Below the pieces are notes generated by a model. It ran no database searches. It saw only the letters and a program-made list of their open reading frames with translations, and was not told the origin of the DNA. From Clostridia bacterium (GTDB lineage Bacteria > Bacillota > Clostridia > Christensenellales > UBA3700): DNA of 64,000 bases. Each line of letters begins with the position of its first letter. Position 1 is the stretch's first letter. Shown piece after piece: positions 41,224 through 51,195 of this stretch. The position numbers were made by a program, and so were the translations under genes. The stretch is from assembly GCA_029068165.1 (NCBI GenBank), contig JAIEDA010000004.1, positions 1 to 64,000 on the forward strand, in the 5' to 3' direction.

Positions 41224-42588
41224 ATGAAAAGAAAAATAACCACTATATTAGTTTTGATCACAATAATAGCTGCGCTCACGCTACCCATACTGTTGACGGG
41301 TTGTACGCCGCGCGAAAACGTGCTTAAAGTGTATAACTGGTCAGAGTACATAGGCGAGGACGTAATATCCCAGTTTGAGGAATACTACTACGAAATAACG
41401 GGTCAAAAAATCAAAGTCAAATACGATATGTTTGACGAAAACGAGCTTATGTACGCGCAAATCAAGACTACTCAAGCCGACTACGACGTAATATGTCCGT
41501 CCGACTATATGGTAGAAAAATTGATAAAGGAGAACCTGCTATTAAAGCTCGCTCCCGACCTCAACGAACTTGGCAACTTTGACGAAGAAATCGAGGACTA
41601 CCGCGACGGAATATCCGACTTGTTTAAGTCGGGAGAAGATTCGTATTTCAAATTCGATTACGACGAAGAGAGCGGCGAGTATAACCTCTACAGCCGCACG
41701 TATATGACAGGCACTATGGGTATACTCTACGCCGTGGATTCCGACCTATACGAAAATTCCTCTTACGGCGAATACTCTTCAATGCAAGAATACGTAGAAG
41801 CCAACGGTTGGGCGGTGTTGTGGGACAAAGCGTTCGACCAAAATATTATGATGAAAAACTCGCTGCGCGACTCTTACGCAATAGGCGCTATCTATACCCT
41901 GCTCAACGAAAGGTCTAAGTACTATAACCCCTCGCTTACTCCCGCGCAAGCGCAAAACGCTACCGACGACGAAACCGTCAAAAAGATAGAAGAATACCTG
42001 ATTAATCAAAAGCCGATAATCAGCGGCTACGAAAACGACGAAGGCAAGGAGCTTATTATTGAAGGCGATATTGACCTGACCTTGCAATGGGCGGGCGACG
42101 CGGTGTATGCAATGGACTCGCTTCAAGAAGAATTGGGCATCACGAGAGAACTCGCTTACTTCGTACCGTACGAAGGATCCAACCTATTCAGCGACGCTTG
42201 GTGTATACCAAAATACGCCGGCAACGTTACGGCGGCAAACCTTTGGATTAATTTTATGTGCCGTCCCGATATAGCGATTGAGAATATGGACTACATTGGC
42301 TACACTAGCGGCGTTGCGACGGAAGAGATATACGAGTATATCCTAGACAACTGGGCAAGCGACGACGAAGAAAACGCTATCAAAGCGGACCTAACTCACT
42401 TCTTCGGCGAAAGTTGCGAATTTGCGGACGAAACGGGTAAAGTAATCGTCTATATCGACGAAGACGACTACAACGCATTTGAAGCGCAGTTCTTCTCAAG
42501 CGAAGTGTTGGAAAGATGCGCGGTAATGCGCGACTTTGGAGATAGAACGTCAGTAATGAATCGAATGTGGCGAAACGTCAAATCATAA
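41224..42588 (+). CDS. potD: Spermidine/putrescine-binding lipoprotein
   Basis: Lipobox LLTGC, VYNWSEYIGEDVISQFE, YDVICPSDYMVEKL. Confidence 0.9.
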   Translation: MKRKITTILVLITIIAALTLPILLTGCTPRENVLKVYNWSEYIGEDVISQFEEYYYEITGQKIKVKYDMFDENELMYAQIKTTQADYDVICPSDYMVEKLIKENLLLKLAPDLNELGNFDEEIEDYRDGISDLFKSGEDSYFKFDYDEESGEYNLYSRTYMTGTMGILYAVDSDLYENSSYGEYSSMQEYVEANGWAVLWDKAFDQNIMMKNSLRDSYAIGAIYTLLNERSKYYNPSLTPAQAQNATDDETVKKIEEYLINQKPIISGYENDEGKELIIEGDIDLTLQWAGDAVYAMDSLQEELGITRELAYFVPYEGSNLFSDAWCIPKYAGNVTAANLWINFMCRPDIAIENMDYIGYTSGVATEEIYEYILDNWASDDEENAIKADLTHFFGESCEFADETGKVIVYIDEDDYNAFEAQFFSSEVLERCAVMRDFGDRTSVMNRMWRNVKS

Positions 42589-42592
42589 TCAA

Positions 42593-42616
42593 AGAGGAAC
42601 GCAAATGCGTTCCTCT
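42593..42616 (+). terminator. Terminator of the pot operon
   Basis: agaggaacgcaaatgcgttcctct. Confidence 0.6.
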
Positions 42617-42756
42617 TATCATTCCCTGAAATTAAATAGTATTATTTTCAATAATGAAAATTTTATTTAGATGATTTGCATTAAACGAAACTATTTCAAT
42701 TTGTAATATTGAGCGAAGTCGAAATATCTAAAATCCTTAAGAAAATTTAATAACGG

Positions 42757-42890
42757 AAGTACAAAGCGATAAGCGGGGCTCGCGATTATTACGCTCATAG
42801 TTTTTGATTTAACTAAGTTGCGAAGTTTATCCAAGTAGCGCGAAAAAATATGGCAGTAATAACGTGAACCCGCTTGTAAGCCTTGCCATT
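42757..42890 (+). repeat. Repeat family A, copy 3
   Basis: gtacaaagcgataagcggggctcgcgattattacgctcatagtttttg ... atatggcagtaataacgtgaacccgcttgtaagcc. Confidence 0.88.
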
Positions 42891-42923
42891 AGTAGTATAA
42901 GAAAAATAACAACCTAATACTGC

Positions 42924-44537
42924 TTATTCGTCAAACGCGCTATAAAACTTGCTCTTTCTAGACACAGGTTTGTTGCCTTTCTTCTTCATACCCTTGACAG
43001 CGGCTTTACTGCCGTCGGCTTTCTTTCCGCCTGCTTTCTTCACAGGTTTATTCCCAAACGACTTAGCGGCAGGTTTGCCCTTTTTGCCATAATCTTTTGA
43101 AGTCTTGGGATTTGAATTTTCAGTAGGTCTTTCCTCTTCTTTGGCTTCTTGTATAGTTACCGCGCGCTTGCCAAGCGTTACGCCCTTGAGTTTGAAGAGC
43201 TTGCCCTCGCAACCTTTAATCACGGAAACGAAGCTATACGTATCCCTTATCTTTATATCCGATATTTCAAAAATTTTCAACGGCGTAGACTTAAGCAGCA
43301 ACTTCGTCAAACTATCCTTGTCGAGCAAATCTTTCTTGCCTACGTTGAGGAAAAACCTGCTTTGATTGTCGCGGAAGTCTTTAATCTTATTTGAAGAGTC
43401 CTTTGGCAAGGTGAAAGTATCGGCAATATTACCGAGTTCAAAAAATTTAAGCGCGTTGTCGCTCGCCTTTTGAAAACTCGGGATATACCCGACTTGCGAA
43501 CTGTCTATTAGCGTATACGCTACGCCTTCTTTTTTGGCTCTCGCCGTCCTGCCAATTCTATGTACGTAAAAATCGCTATCCGTCGGCGGGTCGAAATTTA
43601 TTATTACGTCCACGCCCTCAACGTCAAGACCTCTCGCCGCCACGTCGGTAGCCACTAAAATTTGCAATCCTTGCGACTTAAATCGCTTGATAATTTGCGT
43701 ACGTTCGGTTTGTCTTAAATCTCCGTGTATAACCGCAACCGACCTCTTTTTTGCGATAAGCGCGCTAAAGAGTTTGTCCGCTCGCGCTTTGGTATTGCAA
43801 AATACTATCGCGCGCTCGTACTTGCCATCGTCAATAATTTTCAGCAGCGCGCCCACTCGTTGCGCGTCCTTGACTATAGCGTAATACTGCTCTATCTTGG
43901 GTATGTCTTCGCCGTCAGCCGTCTTTACAAACGTAGGCTTATCAAAAAACTCTTCAACAAGGTTAAGAATATTTTGCGGCAACGTCGCCGAAAAACACAT
44001 CTTTTGGCACTTGCCTACGCTCTTGCTGATCTTTTCTATATCGCCCCTAAATCCCATATCGAGCATTTCGTCGCCCTCGTCAAGCACGAAAAATTTGACT
44101 GAAGCGAGCTTTATCGTCCGTCTATCGATATGATCGAGCAATCTTCCGGGCGTTCCAACGACAATTTGCGGCTTTTTCCTAAGACAAAACAGCTGTCTTT
44201 GAATATTTTGACCGCCGTAAAGTCCCGCGGTTCGGATATTCTCGCAATACTTGAGCGCGGCTTGGATCACCTCGCATATTTGTATTACGAGTTCTCTCGT
44301 AGGACATACTATCAACGCTTGAACGGCGTTATCTTCTCTATCGATTTTACTCAGTATCGGCAAGACGAACGCCAGCGTTTTGCCCGTACCCGTAGGAGCT
44401 TTGGCAACGATATCGCCCTCGCCGAGCGCTAGAGGTATGACTTTTTTCTGTATGTCCGTAGGAACGGTAACGTTTTGTCCGTCAAGACTTTTTATCAGTT
44501 CCGGCGCAAAGCCGTATTGTTCAAATTGGTTATTCAT
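42924..44537 (-). CDS. DEAD-box RNA helicase (DbpA/CshA-like)
   Basis: PTGTGKTLAF, DEGDEMLDMGF, SATLP, HRIGRTARA; basic C-terminal tail. Start at MNNQFEQYGF. Confidence 0.92.
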   Translation of the reverse strand: MNNQFEQYGFAPELIKSLDGQNVTVPTDIQKKVIPLALGEGDIVAKAPTGTGKTLAFVLPILSKIDREDNAVQALIVCPTRELVIQICEVIQAALKYCENIRTAGLYGGQNIQRQLFCLRKKPQIVVGTPGRLLDHIDRRTIKLASVKFFVLDEGDEMLDMGFRGDIEKISKSVGKCQKMCFSATLPQNILNLVEEFFDKPTFVKTADGEDIPKIEQYYAIVKDAQRVGALLKIIDDGKYERAIVFCNTKARADKLFSALIAKKRSVAVIHGDLRQTERTQIIKRFKSQGLQILVATDVAARGLDVEGVDVIINFDPPTDSDFYVHRIGRTARAKKEGVAYTLIDSSQVGYIPSFQKASDNALKFFELGNIADTFTLPKDSSNKIKDFRDNQSRFFLNVGKKDLLDKDSLTKLLLKSTPLKIFEISDIKIRDTYSFVSVIKGCEGKLFKLKGVTLGKRAVTIQEAKEEERPTENSNPKTSKDYGKKGKPAAKSFGNKPVKKAGGKKADGSKAAVKGMKKKGNKPVSRKSKFYSAFDE

Positions 44538-44594
44538 ATATTTATTATACGACAAAAGTTGATTTTTTCCAAACGATTATATTATAATAGTCCT

Positions 44595-45326
44595 ATGAAA
44601 AATGCAATTATTTCGGGCGCTTCGAGAGGAATAGGCAAAGCCGTAGCGCTCGCTTTGGCAAAACGCGGCTATAGAGTTATCGTCAACTATCTCAGTTCGC
44701 AAGAGCAAGCGGAGCTTCTTTGTAAGCAGCTCGATTCCGAGGGCGCGAGCGCAGTCGCGTACAAAGCCGATATGGCTGACCCAAAACAAATTTGCGATAT
44801 GGTCGAATACGTCCGCAACGCTTTTGGAAGCGTAGACCTCGTCGTCGCAAACGCGGGCGTGGGTAAAAATTCATTGCTAGTAGACCACTCGGACGAAGAT
44901 ATACGCAAACTTATCGACGTCAATTTGGTAGGCGTAATCACGCTGTGCCGCGAAGCTGCAAAGGTAATGCTTGAGCAAAAGTACGGCAATATTATTACCA
45001 TTTCTTCGATGTGGGGACAAGTCGGCGGAAGCTGCGAAAGCGTTTATTCGGCGACCAAAGGCGGAATTATCGCTTTCACCAAAGCGCTTGCCAAAGAACT
45101 TGCCCTGAGCGGCGTAAGGGTCAACTGCGTTTCCCCAGGCTTTATAGATACGGACATCAATTCAAATCTTTCGCCTGAGGATAAAAAACTCGTGATTGAC
45201 GAAATCCCATTATCTAGAGCGGGCGCGCCTGAGGATGTAGCCGAGGCTATAGCTTGGCTCGCCGACGATAAGTCGTCCTATATCACCGGTCAAGTGCTGG
45301 GCGTAAACGGCGGACTGATTATCTAA
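44595..45326 (+). CDS. SDR-family oxidoreductase (FabG-like)
   Basis: GASRGIGKAVA, NAGVG, YSATKGG; true start 44595. Confidence 0.9.
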   Translation: MKNAIISGASRGIGKAVALALAKRGYRVIVNYLSSQEQAELLCKQLDSEGASAVAYKADMADPKQICDMVEYVRNAFGSVDLVVANAGVGKNSLLVDHSDEDIRKLIDVNLVGVITLCREAAKVMLEQKYGNIITISSMWGQVGGSCESVYSATKGGIIAFTKALAKELALSGVRVNCVSPGFIDTDINSNLSPEDKKLVIDEIPLSRAGAPEDVAEAIAWLADDKSSYITGQVLGVNGGLII

Positions 45327-45403
45327 AATTTCTTTAACTTGCAATCTATATCGTTCATATTATATAGAGAAAAAACTTTGAAAAATACATATTATAAACC
45401 GTA

Positions 45404-46630
45404 ATGAAAAGACTTAAAAGCTATAAACACACTTTCAACTCCTGCTGCGTGGCGTCGTCAATACAGGCGATAACTATCAACTTGGCGCCTTTGCTGTTCG
45501 TGAGTTTTCAAGAAGGTTTAGGAATATCTCTTACGAAACTGACGGCGCTTATCACCGTCACTTTTTTGGTGCAGCTTTTAATGGACGCGGTAAGCGCAAA
45601 AATTATAGACAAAATAGGATACAGGACTTCAGTAATTCTTTCGCACGTTTTCGCCGCGGCAGGTCTTATACTTCTCGCAACGTTGCCGTTTGCGTTCTCC
45701 GACGGCTACTTGGGTCTTATGATAGCAACTATCGTATGCGCCATAGGCGGCGGCATTGCCGAAGTAATCATCTCTCCCGTAGTCGAGGCTATTCCCGAAA
45801 AGGCGGGCAATATGTCCCTGCTTCATTCTTTTTACTGCTTCGGATATTTGTTTGTAGTGCTGATTACCGTCGTATATTTTCAGTTTTTCCCCAAAACTGC
45901 GTGGCAAACGCTGGTTTTGGCGCTGTCTTTGATACCCATCGCCAACGGAATTTTCTTCTTTTTCGTACCCTGTAGCACGCTCGACGAACAGCGCGGAGAA
46001 AGTATGCGACTTAGAGATTTGTTCAAAAACAAGCGCTTTTATCTCTTTGTGATACTCATAACCTGCGCCGGCGCTTGCGAACAGGCTATAAGTCAATGGG
46101 TTTCATACTTCGCCGAAATAGGTCTGAACCTTTCAAAGACCGTAGGCGACCTCGTTGGTCCGTTTACCTTCGCGCTTTTGATGGGTCTTGGTAGATTATT
46201 TTATGGACTATTTGGGAAAAACATCCGACTTGCAAAAATAATGCCTTTGCTTGGCGCGGCGTGCCTTGCCTGCTATATTGTGGTCGTAGTCAGCAATATT
46301 CCGTTACTTTCTTTGATAGTATGCGCGCTGTGCGGTCTAGCCGTCAGCATAATGTGGCCGGCGACTTTGGACCTCGCCTCTCGCAATATTTCAAAAGGCG
46401 GCACGGCTATGTTCGCGTTGCTTGCGCTTGGCGGCGACGTGGGTTGCACGCTCGGTCCTAGCTTGGTCGGCTACGTATCCGACTCATCGTCTTACGGTCT
46501 TAAGGGCGGTCTTGCAACGGCGATGATTTTCGCGCTGCTCTTCTTTTTGGCTTCGCTCTTTATCGGCAAACTCAAAAAGCCTACCCCAAAACAAATTTTG
46601 GAAAACAACCTCAACAACGATTTGAATTAG
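45404..46630 (+). CDS. MFS transporter
   Basis: 12-TM-like hydrophobic pattern, MFS-like loop segments; 408 aa. Confidence 0.85.
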   Translation: MKRLKSYKHTFNSCCVASSIQAITINLAPLLFVSFQEGLGISLTKLTALITVTFLVQLLMDAVSAKIIDKIGYRTSVILSHVFAAAGLILLATLPFAFSDGYLGLMIATIVCAIGGGIAEVIISPVVEAIPEKAGNMSLLHSFYCFGYLFVVLITVVYFQFFPKTAWQTLVLALSLIPIANGIFFFFVPCSTLDEQRGESMRLRDLFKNKRFYLFVILITCAGACEQAISQWVSYFAEIGLNLSKTVGDLVGPFTFALLMGLGRLFYGLFGKNIRLAKIMPLLGAACLACYIVVVVSNIPLLSLIVCALCGLAVSIMWPATLDLASRNISKGGTAMFALLALGGDVGCTLGPSLVGYVSDSSSYGLKGGLATAMIFALLFFLASLFIGKLKKPTPKQILENNLNNDLN

Positions 46631-46708
46631 AAAATAAAAAATAGATTGAAAAGACAACTTCAATATGCTATAATTTAAAAAGTGATATTCAACTTTGGAG
46701 CAAAAATA

Positions 46709-47050
46709 ATGGAAAAATATTGCGCTAAAACAGTAAATTGGGTCAAAACCGGTAAAAATCTAGAGTATTTAAGACGGCATAATATAAATTTGATAAAAAA
46801 AGTTTGCGCTTATTGTAGAAGTCAAGAGGACAGCAAAACTCACTGCGTAGGCGGAGAAAAGTGTAAAACTTGCACTTTCGATATGGACAACCATATCTCG
46901 AGGAACGAACTCGCCAGCGCCGTTGCGGGTTGGACGGATTCGCAGGTTGCAAACTGGGAAGACGCAAGATCTATCATCTCTATAGAAGATTTGTACGTTT
47001 ATTGCGAACTGTGTGAATTGAGTCTTGAGGATATACTCATTATGAACTAA
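46709..47050 (+). CDS. XRE-like HTH protein with Cys-rich insert
   Basis: LEYLRRHNINLIKKVCAYCRSQEDSKTHCVGGEKCKTCTF...ISRNELASAVAGWTDSQVANWEDAR; SD TTGGAG. Confidence 0.6.
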   Translation: MEKYCAKTVNWVKTGKNLEYLRRHNINLIKKVCAYCRSQEDSKTHCVGGEKCKTCTFDMDNHISRNELASAVAGWTDSQVANWEDARSIISIEDLYVYCELCELSLEDILIMN

Positions 47051-47289
47051 TCCCCCCCCTAAACGACATTTTTATCGATTGAAAAACTAATATCCACGGG
47101 AAGCCAACGGCTTCCCGTTCGTCATATTGAGAGAAGTCGTAATATCTCGACCTATTCTAAATATATATTCGCCGTTTGGGCAGTTTTATACCAATGAAAA
47201 AAAATTTTGCATACGCCTTGACAGCCGACTTTTATTATATTATAATGATACTATTAAATATATGAATAACTTAGGAGGTTATCAAAATT

Positions 47290-49323
47290 ATGAAGAACAA
47301 AAAAATTGTTGTCTGTCTTGTGATAGCAGTTATGGTTCTCGGCTTTGTTCTTACGGCTTTAGTCGGTTGTAAGAATTATAAGGAAGTCAGCGTTAAAGAA
47401 ATGATGGATTTCCTTGTTAAAGCTGTAGAAAATACCGCCAAAGACAATAGACTCAACAACATGGAGCTTGCTACTTCAATCTCTCTTGACACCACGTACG
47501 GTAGTTCCAAAAAGTCATACACGATTGATTTGGCTGCGCAACTTGCTCTCAAAACCGACGACGATAACAAAAACGCTGCAAGTTTAGTTATTAAAGACGG
47601 CGACGGCAAGAACGTTTTCTCGGCTTTCTATGACGAAAAGAACATCGGCGCTTCCGTTTATTTGCAAATCGGCGAAAGTAGATTTGCCGTTCCTGCCGTA
47701 CTCGTTAAAGAAGTATTGAAAAAGAACAACGCTTCGGTTTCGAACGATGAATCCGACGCTATCACCGAAACGATTGTTGACGGTATCGACGGTTTGACTT
47801 CTACTTTGCAGTTGATCGGCGGCGGAGACGGTATGGGTATTATCAAGACCTTAGTTTCTAAAGACGGCAAGTCTTACCGCATTGAAATCAGCCTTGAAGA
47901 AATTTTCAACGGCGACACCTGGAAACAAATTCTTCAATACGCTGAAGGTATTCAAGAAGTAATCAACGATATGGGTATTGCCCTCGATATCAACAATATC
48001 GGCAATATTCTTCCTGAACTCGTTCTTGGTCTTAACGTAAACGTTACCAGCAAGAAAGCTGAAGAAGCTAAGATTTCCGGCATCACCGCTGATTTGAGCT
48101 GTCCTAAAAAGACCGTTGAGGTTAAGAGAACCGACGGCGGCAGCTTGCTCACCCTCAAGATTGCTGAAGACTTCACCGCTAACGTAGGCGTTCAATTCTT
48201 CTTCAATCAAGGCAAGGTTCAAACCGCTACTGGCTTTACCCAAGCTAACACCACCGTACTCGGCGGCGCTATCAACTTCACCGCTAGCGGAACTTTGACG
48301 CTTGAAAACGAAGTAAAAGGCGAAATTAAAGCAGGTCCCGTTACGTTGAACCTCAACATACCTGCCGATACTTATAAGTTACTCATTGAAGCTGACATCA
48401 ATCCTGCAGCTCTTGTAACGAAAGACTTTACGAATATTCACTCGACTCAACACGCTATCGACGTAGCGATTGACGCTCTCAACGACGCAGTAAATTATCT
48501 CAACCTTCAAATTACAACTTCAGAAGGCGACGATTTCTTGCAAATCAAGCTCATTCAAACGAATAGCGGACTTGCGCTTGCAGGCAATCTTACTGCTGTA
48601 CTACCATCAATCAACAATATGATTAAAGATGGCTACGCTATTACCGATATCCTCACATTGCTATCCTCTATCGGCGTCAATATCCCCGACAATCTCGATA
48701 CCGGATACGCTTACGCTGATCCGGCCAAGGGTTGGAAAGGCGGCTACGTTATAGCTCCTGGCTTCGTTGACGAAGATGAGAACGGCTCTCCTGATAAAGA
48801 CAAGAACGGCAATTACGTTTGCGCTGAAGGATACGTACTCGTATTCGGCGTACCTTGCCCGATTGAAACCGCTCCTGGTTACGTTCTTAGCGGAGATAAA
48901 TACGTTGTTGACACTGCAAACGGTTACGTTGACGCAAACAACGACGGTACTCCTGACCTTGACAAAGACGGCAACTACGTTTGCGCTGAAGGATACGCGC
49001 TTTACAAAGGACTTCCGACTTTGAAAGCGGACATTCCGACTACTGACGATAAAGAAGAAGATAAGACTTCTTTGACTGTTGCTGACGTACTCAAGAATCT
49101 TGCAGTAGTTATTGACGGTAGCATTAGCGCTACGCTCAAGAACATCGCAATCAACAAAAATCTCTCGTTGGAAGCAAACTTGGGTGTAAACTCCACCGAA
49201 ATCAACGTAAACGCAACTCTCAGCGGACTTAACAAAATGCTTGAAGGCTTGCCTGAGAGCTTGGGTGTCAAAGTGAACATCAAACTTTCCGATTTCCACT
49301 ACGGTACCGCAAATAGGTCTTAA
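47290..49323 (+). CDS. Large lipoprotein with Asp-rich calcium-binding-like repeats
   Basis: Lipobox LTALVGC; repeats GFVDEDENGSPDKDKNGNYVCAEGYVL and GYVDANNDGTPDLDKDGNYVCAEGYAL. Confidence 0.75.
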   Translation: MKNKKIVVCLVIAVMVLGFVLTALVGCKNYKEVSVKEMMDFLVKAVENTAKDNRLNNMELATSISLDTTYGSSKKSYTIDLAAQLALKTDDDNKNAASLVIKDGDGKNVFSAFYDEKNIGASVYLQIGESRFAVPAVLVKEVLKKNNASVSNDESDAITETIVDGIDGLTSTLQLIGGGDGMGIIKTLVSKDGKSYRIEISLEEIFNGDTWKQILQYAEGIQEVINDMGIALDINNIGNILPELVLGLNVNVTSKKAEEAKISGITADLSCPKKTVEVKRTDGGSLLTLKIAEDFTANVGVQFFFNQGKVQTATGFTQANTTVLGGAINFTASGTLTLENEVKGEIKAGPVTLNLNIPADTYKLLIEADINPAALVTKDFTNIHSTQHAIDVAIDALNDAVNYLNLQITTSEGDDFLQIKLIQTNSGLALAGNLTAVLPSINNMIKDGYAITDILTLLSSIGVNIPDNLDTGYAYADPAKGWKGGYVIAPGFVDEDENGSPDKDKNGNYVCAEGYVLVFGVPCPIETAPGYVLSGDKYVVDTANGYVDANNDGTPDLDKDGNYVCAEGYALYKGLPTLKADIPTTDDKEEDKTSLTVADVLKNLAVVIDGSISATLKNIAINKNLSLEANLGVNSTEINVNATLSGLNKMLEGLPESLGVKVNIKLSDFHYGTANRS

Positions 49324-49342
49324 TGACTTAACTCAAAAAACC

Positions 49343-49368
49343 GAACGGAACGCAAATGCGTTCCGTTC
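49343..49368 (+). terminator. Terminator of the lipoprotein gene
   Basis: gaacggaacgcaaatgcgttccgttc followed by T-rich tract. Confidence 0.85.
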
Positions 49369-49510
49369 TTTTTTTATTTAATTAACAACAAACAAAATTA
49401 TTCGTCGCCTCGTATCCCTTGCCACAGCTTTTCAGTACTATTACTTTACGCATACGCAACCGATTTTTAGACTGCATATCTTTTTTGCGCGCTATCATTA
49501 TAAATAATAA

Positions 49511-49541
49511 GAGAGGTTTGCTGATATTCAGCAAACCTCTC
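49511..49541 (-). terminator. Terminator of the tRNA cluster
   Basis: gagaggtttgctga-tat-tcagcaaacctctc. Confidence 0.8.
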
Positions 49542-49542
49542 T

Positions 49543-49619
49543 TGGTACCGGTGATCGGAGTCGAACCAATGACCTGTCGGGTATGAACCGACCGCTCTAA
49601 CCAACTAAGCTACACCGGC
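49543..49619 (-). tRNA. tRNA-Met (CAT), elongator-type (Ile2 not excluded)
   Basis: GCCGGTG...TTCATAC...CACCGGT-ACCA. Confidence 0.9.
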
Positions 49620-49629
49620 TAAAAAATAA

Positions 49630-49705
49630 TGGTTGCGGGTGAAGGACTCGAACCTCCGATCTTCGGGTTATGAGCCCGACGAGTTGACCACTGCTCCAAC
49701 CCGCG
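49630..49705 (-). tRNA. Initiator tRNA-fMet (CAT), C1:A72
   Basis: CGCGGGT...GTCGGGCTCATAACCCGAAG...ACCCGCA-ACCA. Confidence 0.93.
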
Positions 49706-49724
49706 ATATGTTATTAAATTGTTA

Positions 49725-49800
49725 TGGTGGCGGGTGCAGGGCTCGAACCTGCGATCTTCGGGTTATGAGCCCGACGAGTTAACCACTGCTCCAACCCGCG
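49725..49800 (-). tRNA. Initiator tRNA-fMet (CAT), C1:C72
   Basis: CGCGGGT...GTCGGGCTCATAACCCGAAG...ACCCGCC-ACCA. Confidence 0.92.
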
Positions 49801-49966
49801 ATACGTCAATGCCTTACAATAATAATTGAAATTTTAAGTTTTGTCAAGAGATTTTAGTCGGTTTTAAAAAATTTTACTCTTATTCAACAACTTTTCTCAA
49901 TTTACTTTTTATCAATAATATATAATATGTATATATATTTATTACAAGTTACTTATTTTTATTTGA

Positions 49967-50830
49967 CTATAGCGCCTTCTCGCCCAACGCAACTAAATAT
50001 CCTTCTAAGTTATCGCTTTCCCTGACCGTTAAGCAATCTCTTCCAAGCATACGCATAATTGCGGCAAGCAATCGACCGCCGCCTACGATTAAATTGCGAC
50101 GTTTAGGCTCTAAGCCGTTGATTTCCAGTCTTTCTTCCATATCAAGACTGCGTATCTTCGCAGTCCACTCTTCCACGCAACTCAATGTCAATTTGTAATT
50201 ATCAACTATTTCGGGACGGTAGACTGTCATATTCTCATTCATTGCTACAAAAGTCGCAGGCGTTCCTCCTATTGCAAGCAGCTCGTCAAACTCGGGAATT
50301 TGCCCGTAACCTTTAATAATATCATTAATATATTCGTCAATCTTTGCCAGGTTTTCTTTGCAGTTATCGAAAATGCGCGCCAGTCCTATCGGCATACTTT
50401 TAGCGTAGACTAGTCCTTTTTCGTCGCCCACTGCGATTTCGGTACTTGCGCCGCCTATATCCAATACGCAGCACTTGCCATTTGTGTACGCGCCTCTAAA
50501 TCCTATTGTCGCCTCGTCTTTGCTGTCCAGCACGTCGACGACTATGCCTTTCGCCGAGAGTATCGCCAAAAACTCATCGCGATTAATCGCGCTTCTTACC
50601 GCTTCGGTAGCAAACGCGTAGATCTCGCCGCATCCCTCTTCTTTCGCCTCGCGGGCAAACTCGATTACAGCATTAGCCGTTTGAAGCATATTTTGCTCTT
50701 TAAGCCTACCGCTTATAGCCAACCCCTGTCCCAACTGAGTGGTGTTAATCTTTTTATACAACTTTTTCCTTCCGTCGCTCACTAGAAGCCTAACGGAGTT
50801 TGAACCTATATCAATAATTCCGTATTTCAT
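49967..50830 (-). CDS. Exopolyphosphatase/guanosine pentaphosphate phosphohydrolase (Ppx/GppA)
   Basis: MKYGIIDIGSNSVRLLV, VLDIGGASTEIA; start reset to 50830. Confidence 0.9.
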   Translation of the reverse strand: MKYGIIDIGSNSVRLLVSDGRKKLYKKINTTQLGQGLAISGRLKEQNMLQTANAVIEFAREAKEEGCGEIYAFATEAVRSAINRDEFLAILSAKGIVVDVLDSKDEATIGFRGAYTNGKCCVLDIGGASTEIAVGDEKGLVYAKSMPIGLARIFDNCKENLAKIDEYINDIIKGYGQIPEFDELLAIGGTPATFVAMNENMTVYRPEIVDNYKLTLSCVEEWTAKIRSLDMEERLEINGLEPKRRNLIVGGGRLLAAIMRMLGRDCLTVRESDNLEGYLVALGEKAL

Positions 50831-51073
50831 ATTTTTATTATACCGCAACGAAACGAATAAGCCAACGAAAATGAAGTTGTTGAGCGCAGTTTGTACGTGA
50901 GAAGATTTCACGCCTGAGCAAGTTAGAATAAAAACAACCGACAAAAAACTTTCGCAAACAAAAGCTGAGTTTTGTGTTTTTAGATAAATTTTATTAAATT
51001 AACGCAATTTAGTTGACAACAAACGATATTTATATTATATTTAACTAGCATTATTATATTTAAAAATTAATAA

Positions 51074-51148
51074 GGCTCCATGGTCAAGCGGTCAAGACAT
51101 CGCCCTTTCACGGCGGTAACTCGGGTTCGATTCCCGATGGAGTCACCA
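51074..51148 (+). tRNA. tRNA-Glu (TTC)
   Basis: GGCTCCA...CTTTCAC...TCGGGTTCGATTCCCGATGGAGTCACCA. Confidence 0.95.
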
Positions 51149-51155
51149 CAAAAAG

Positions 51156-51177
51156 TAGACGGCATAGTTGCCGTCTA
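51156..51177 (+). terminator. Terminator of tRNA-Glu
   Basis: tagacggc-atagtt-gccgtcta plus T tract. Confidence 0.8.
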
Positions 51178-51195
51178 TTTTTTGTGCGCGACTTC

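Noticed and set aside
42757-42890. Repeat A copy 3 considered as a structured regulatory RNA of the DEAD helicase
   Set aside because: It is downstream of both flanking genes (convergent pot operon and helicase), and the same sequence occurs in unrelated places; better explained as a dispersed repeat.
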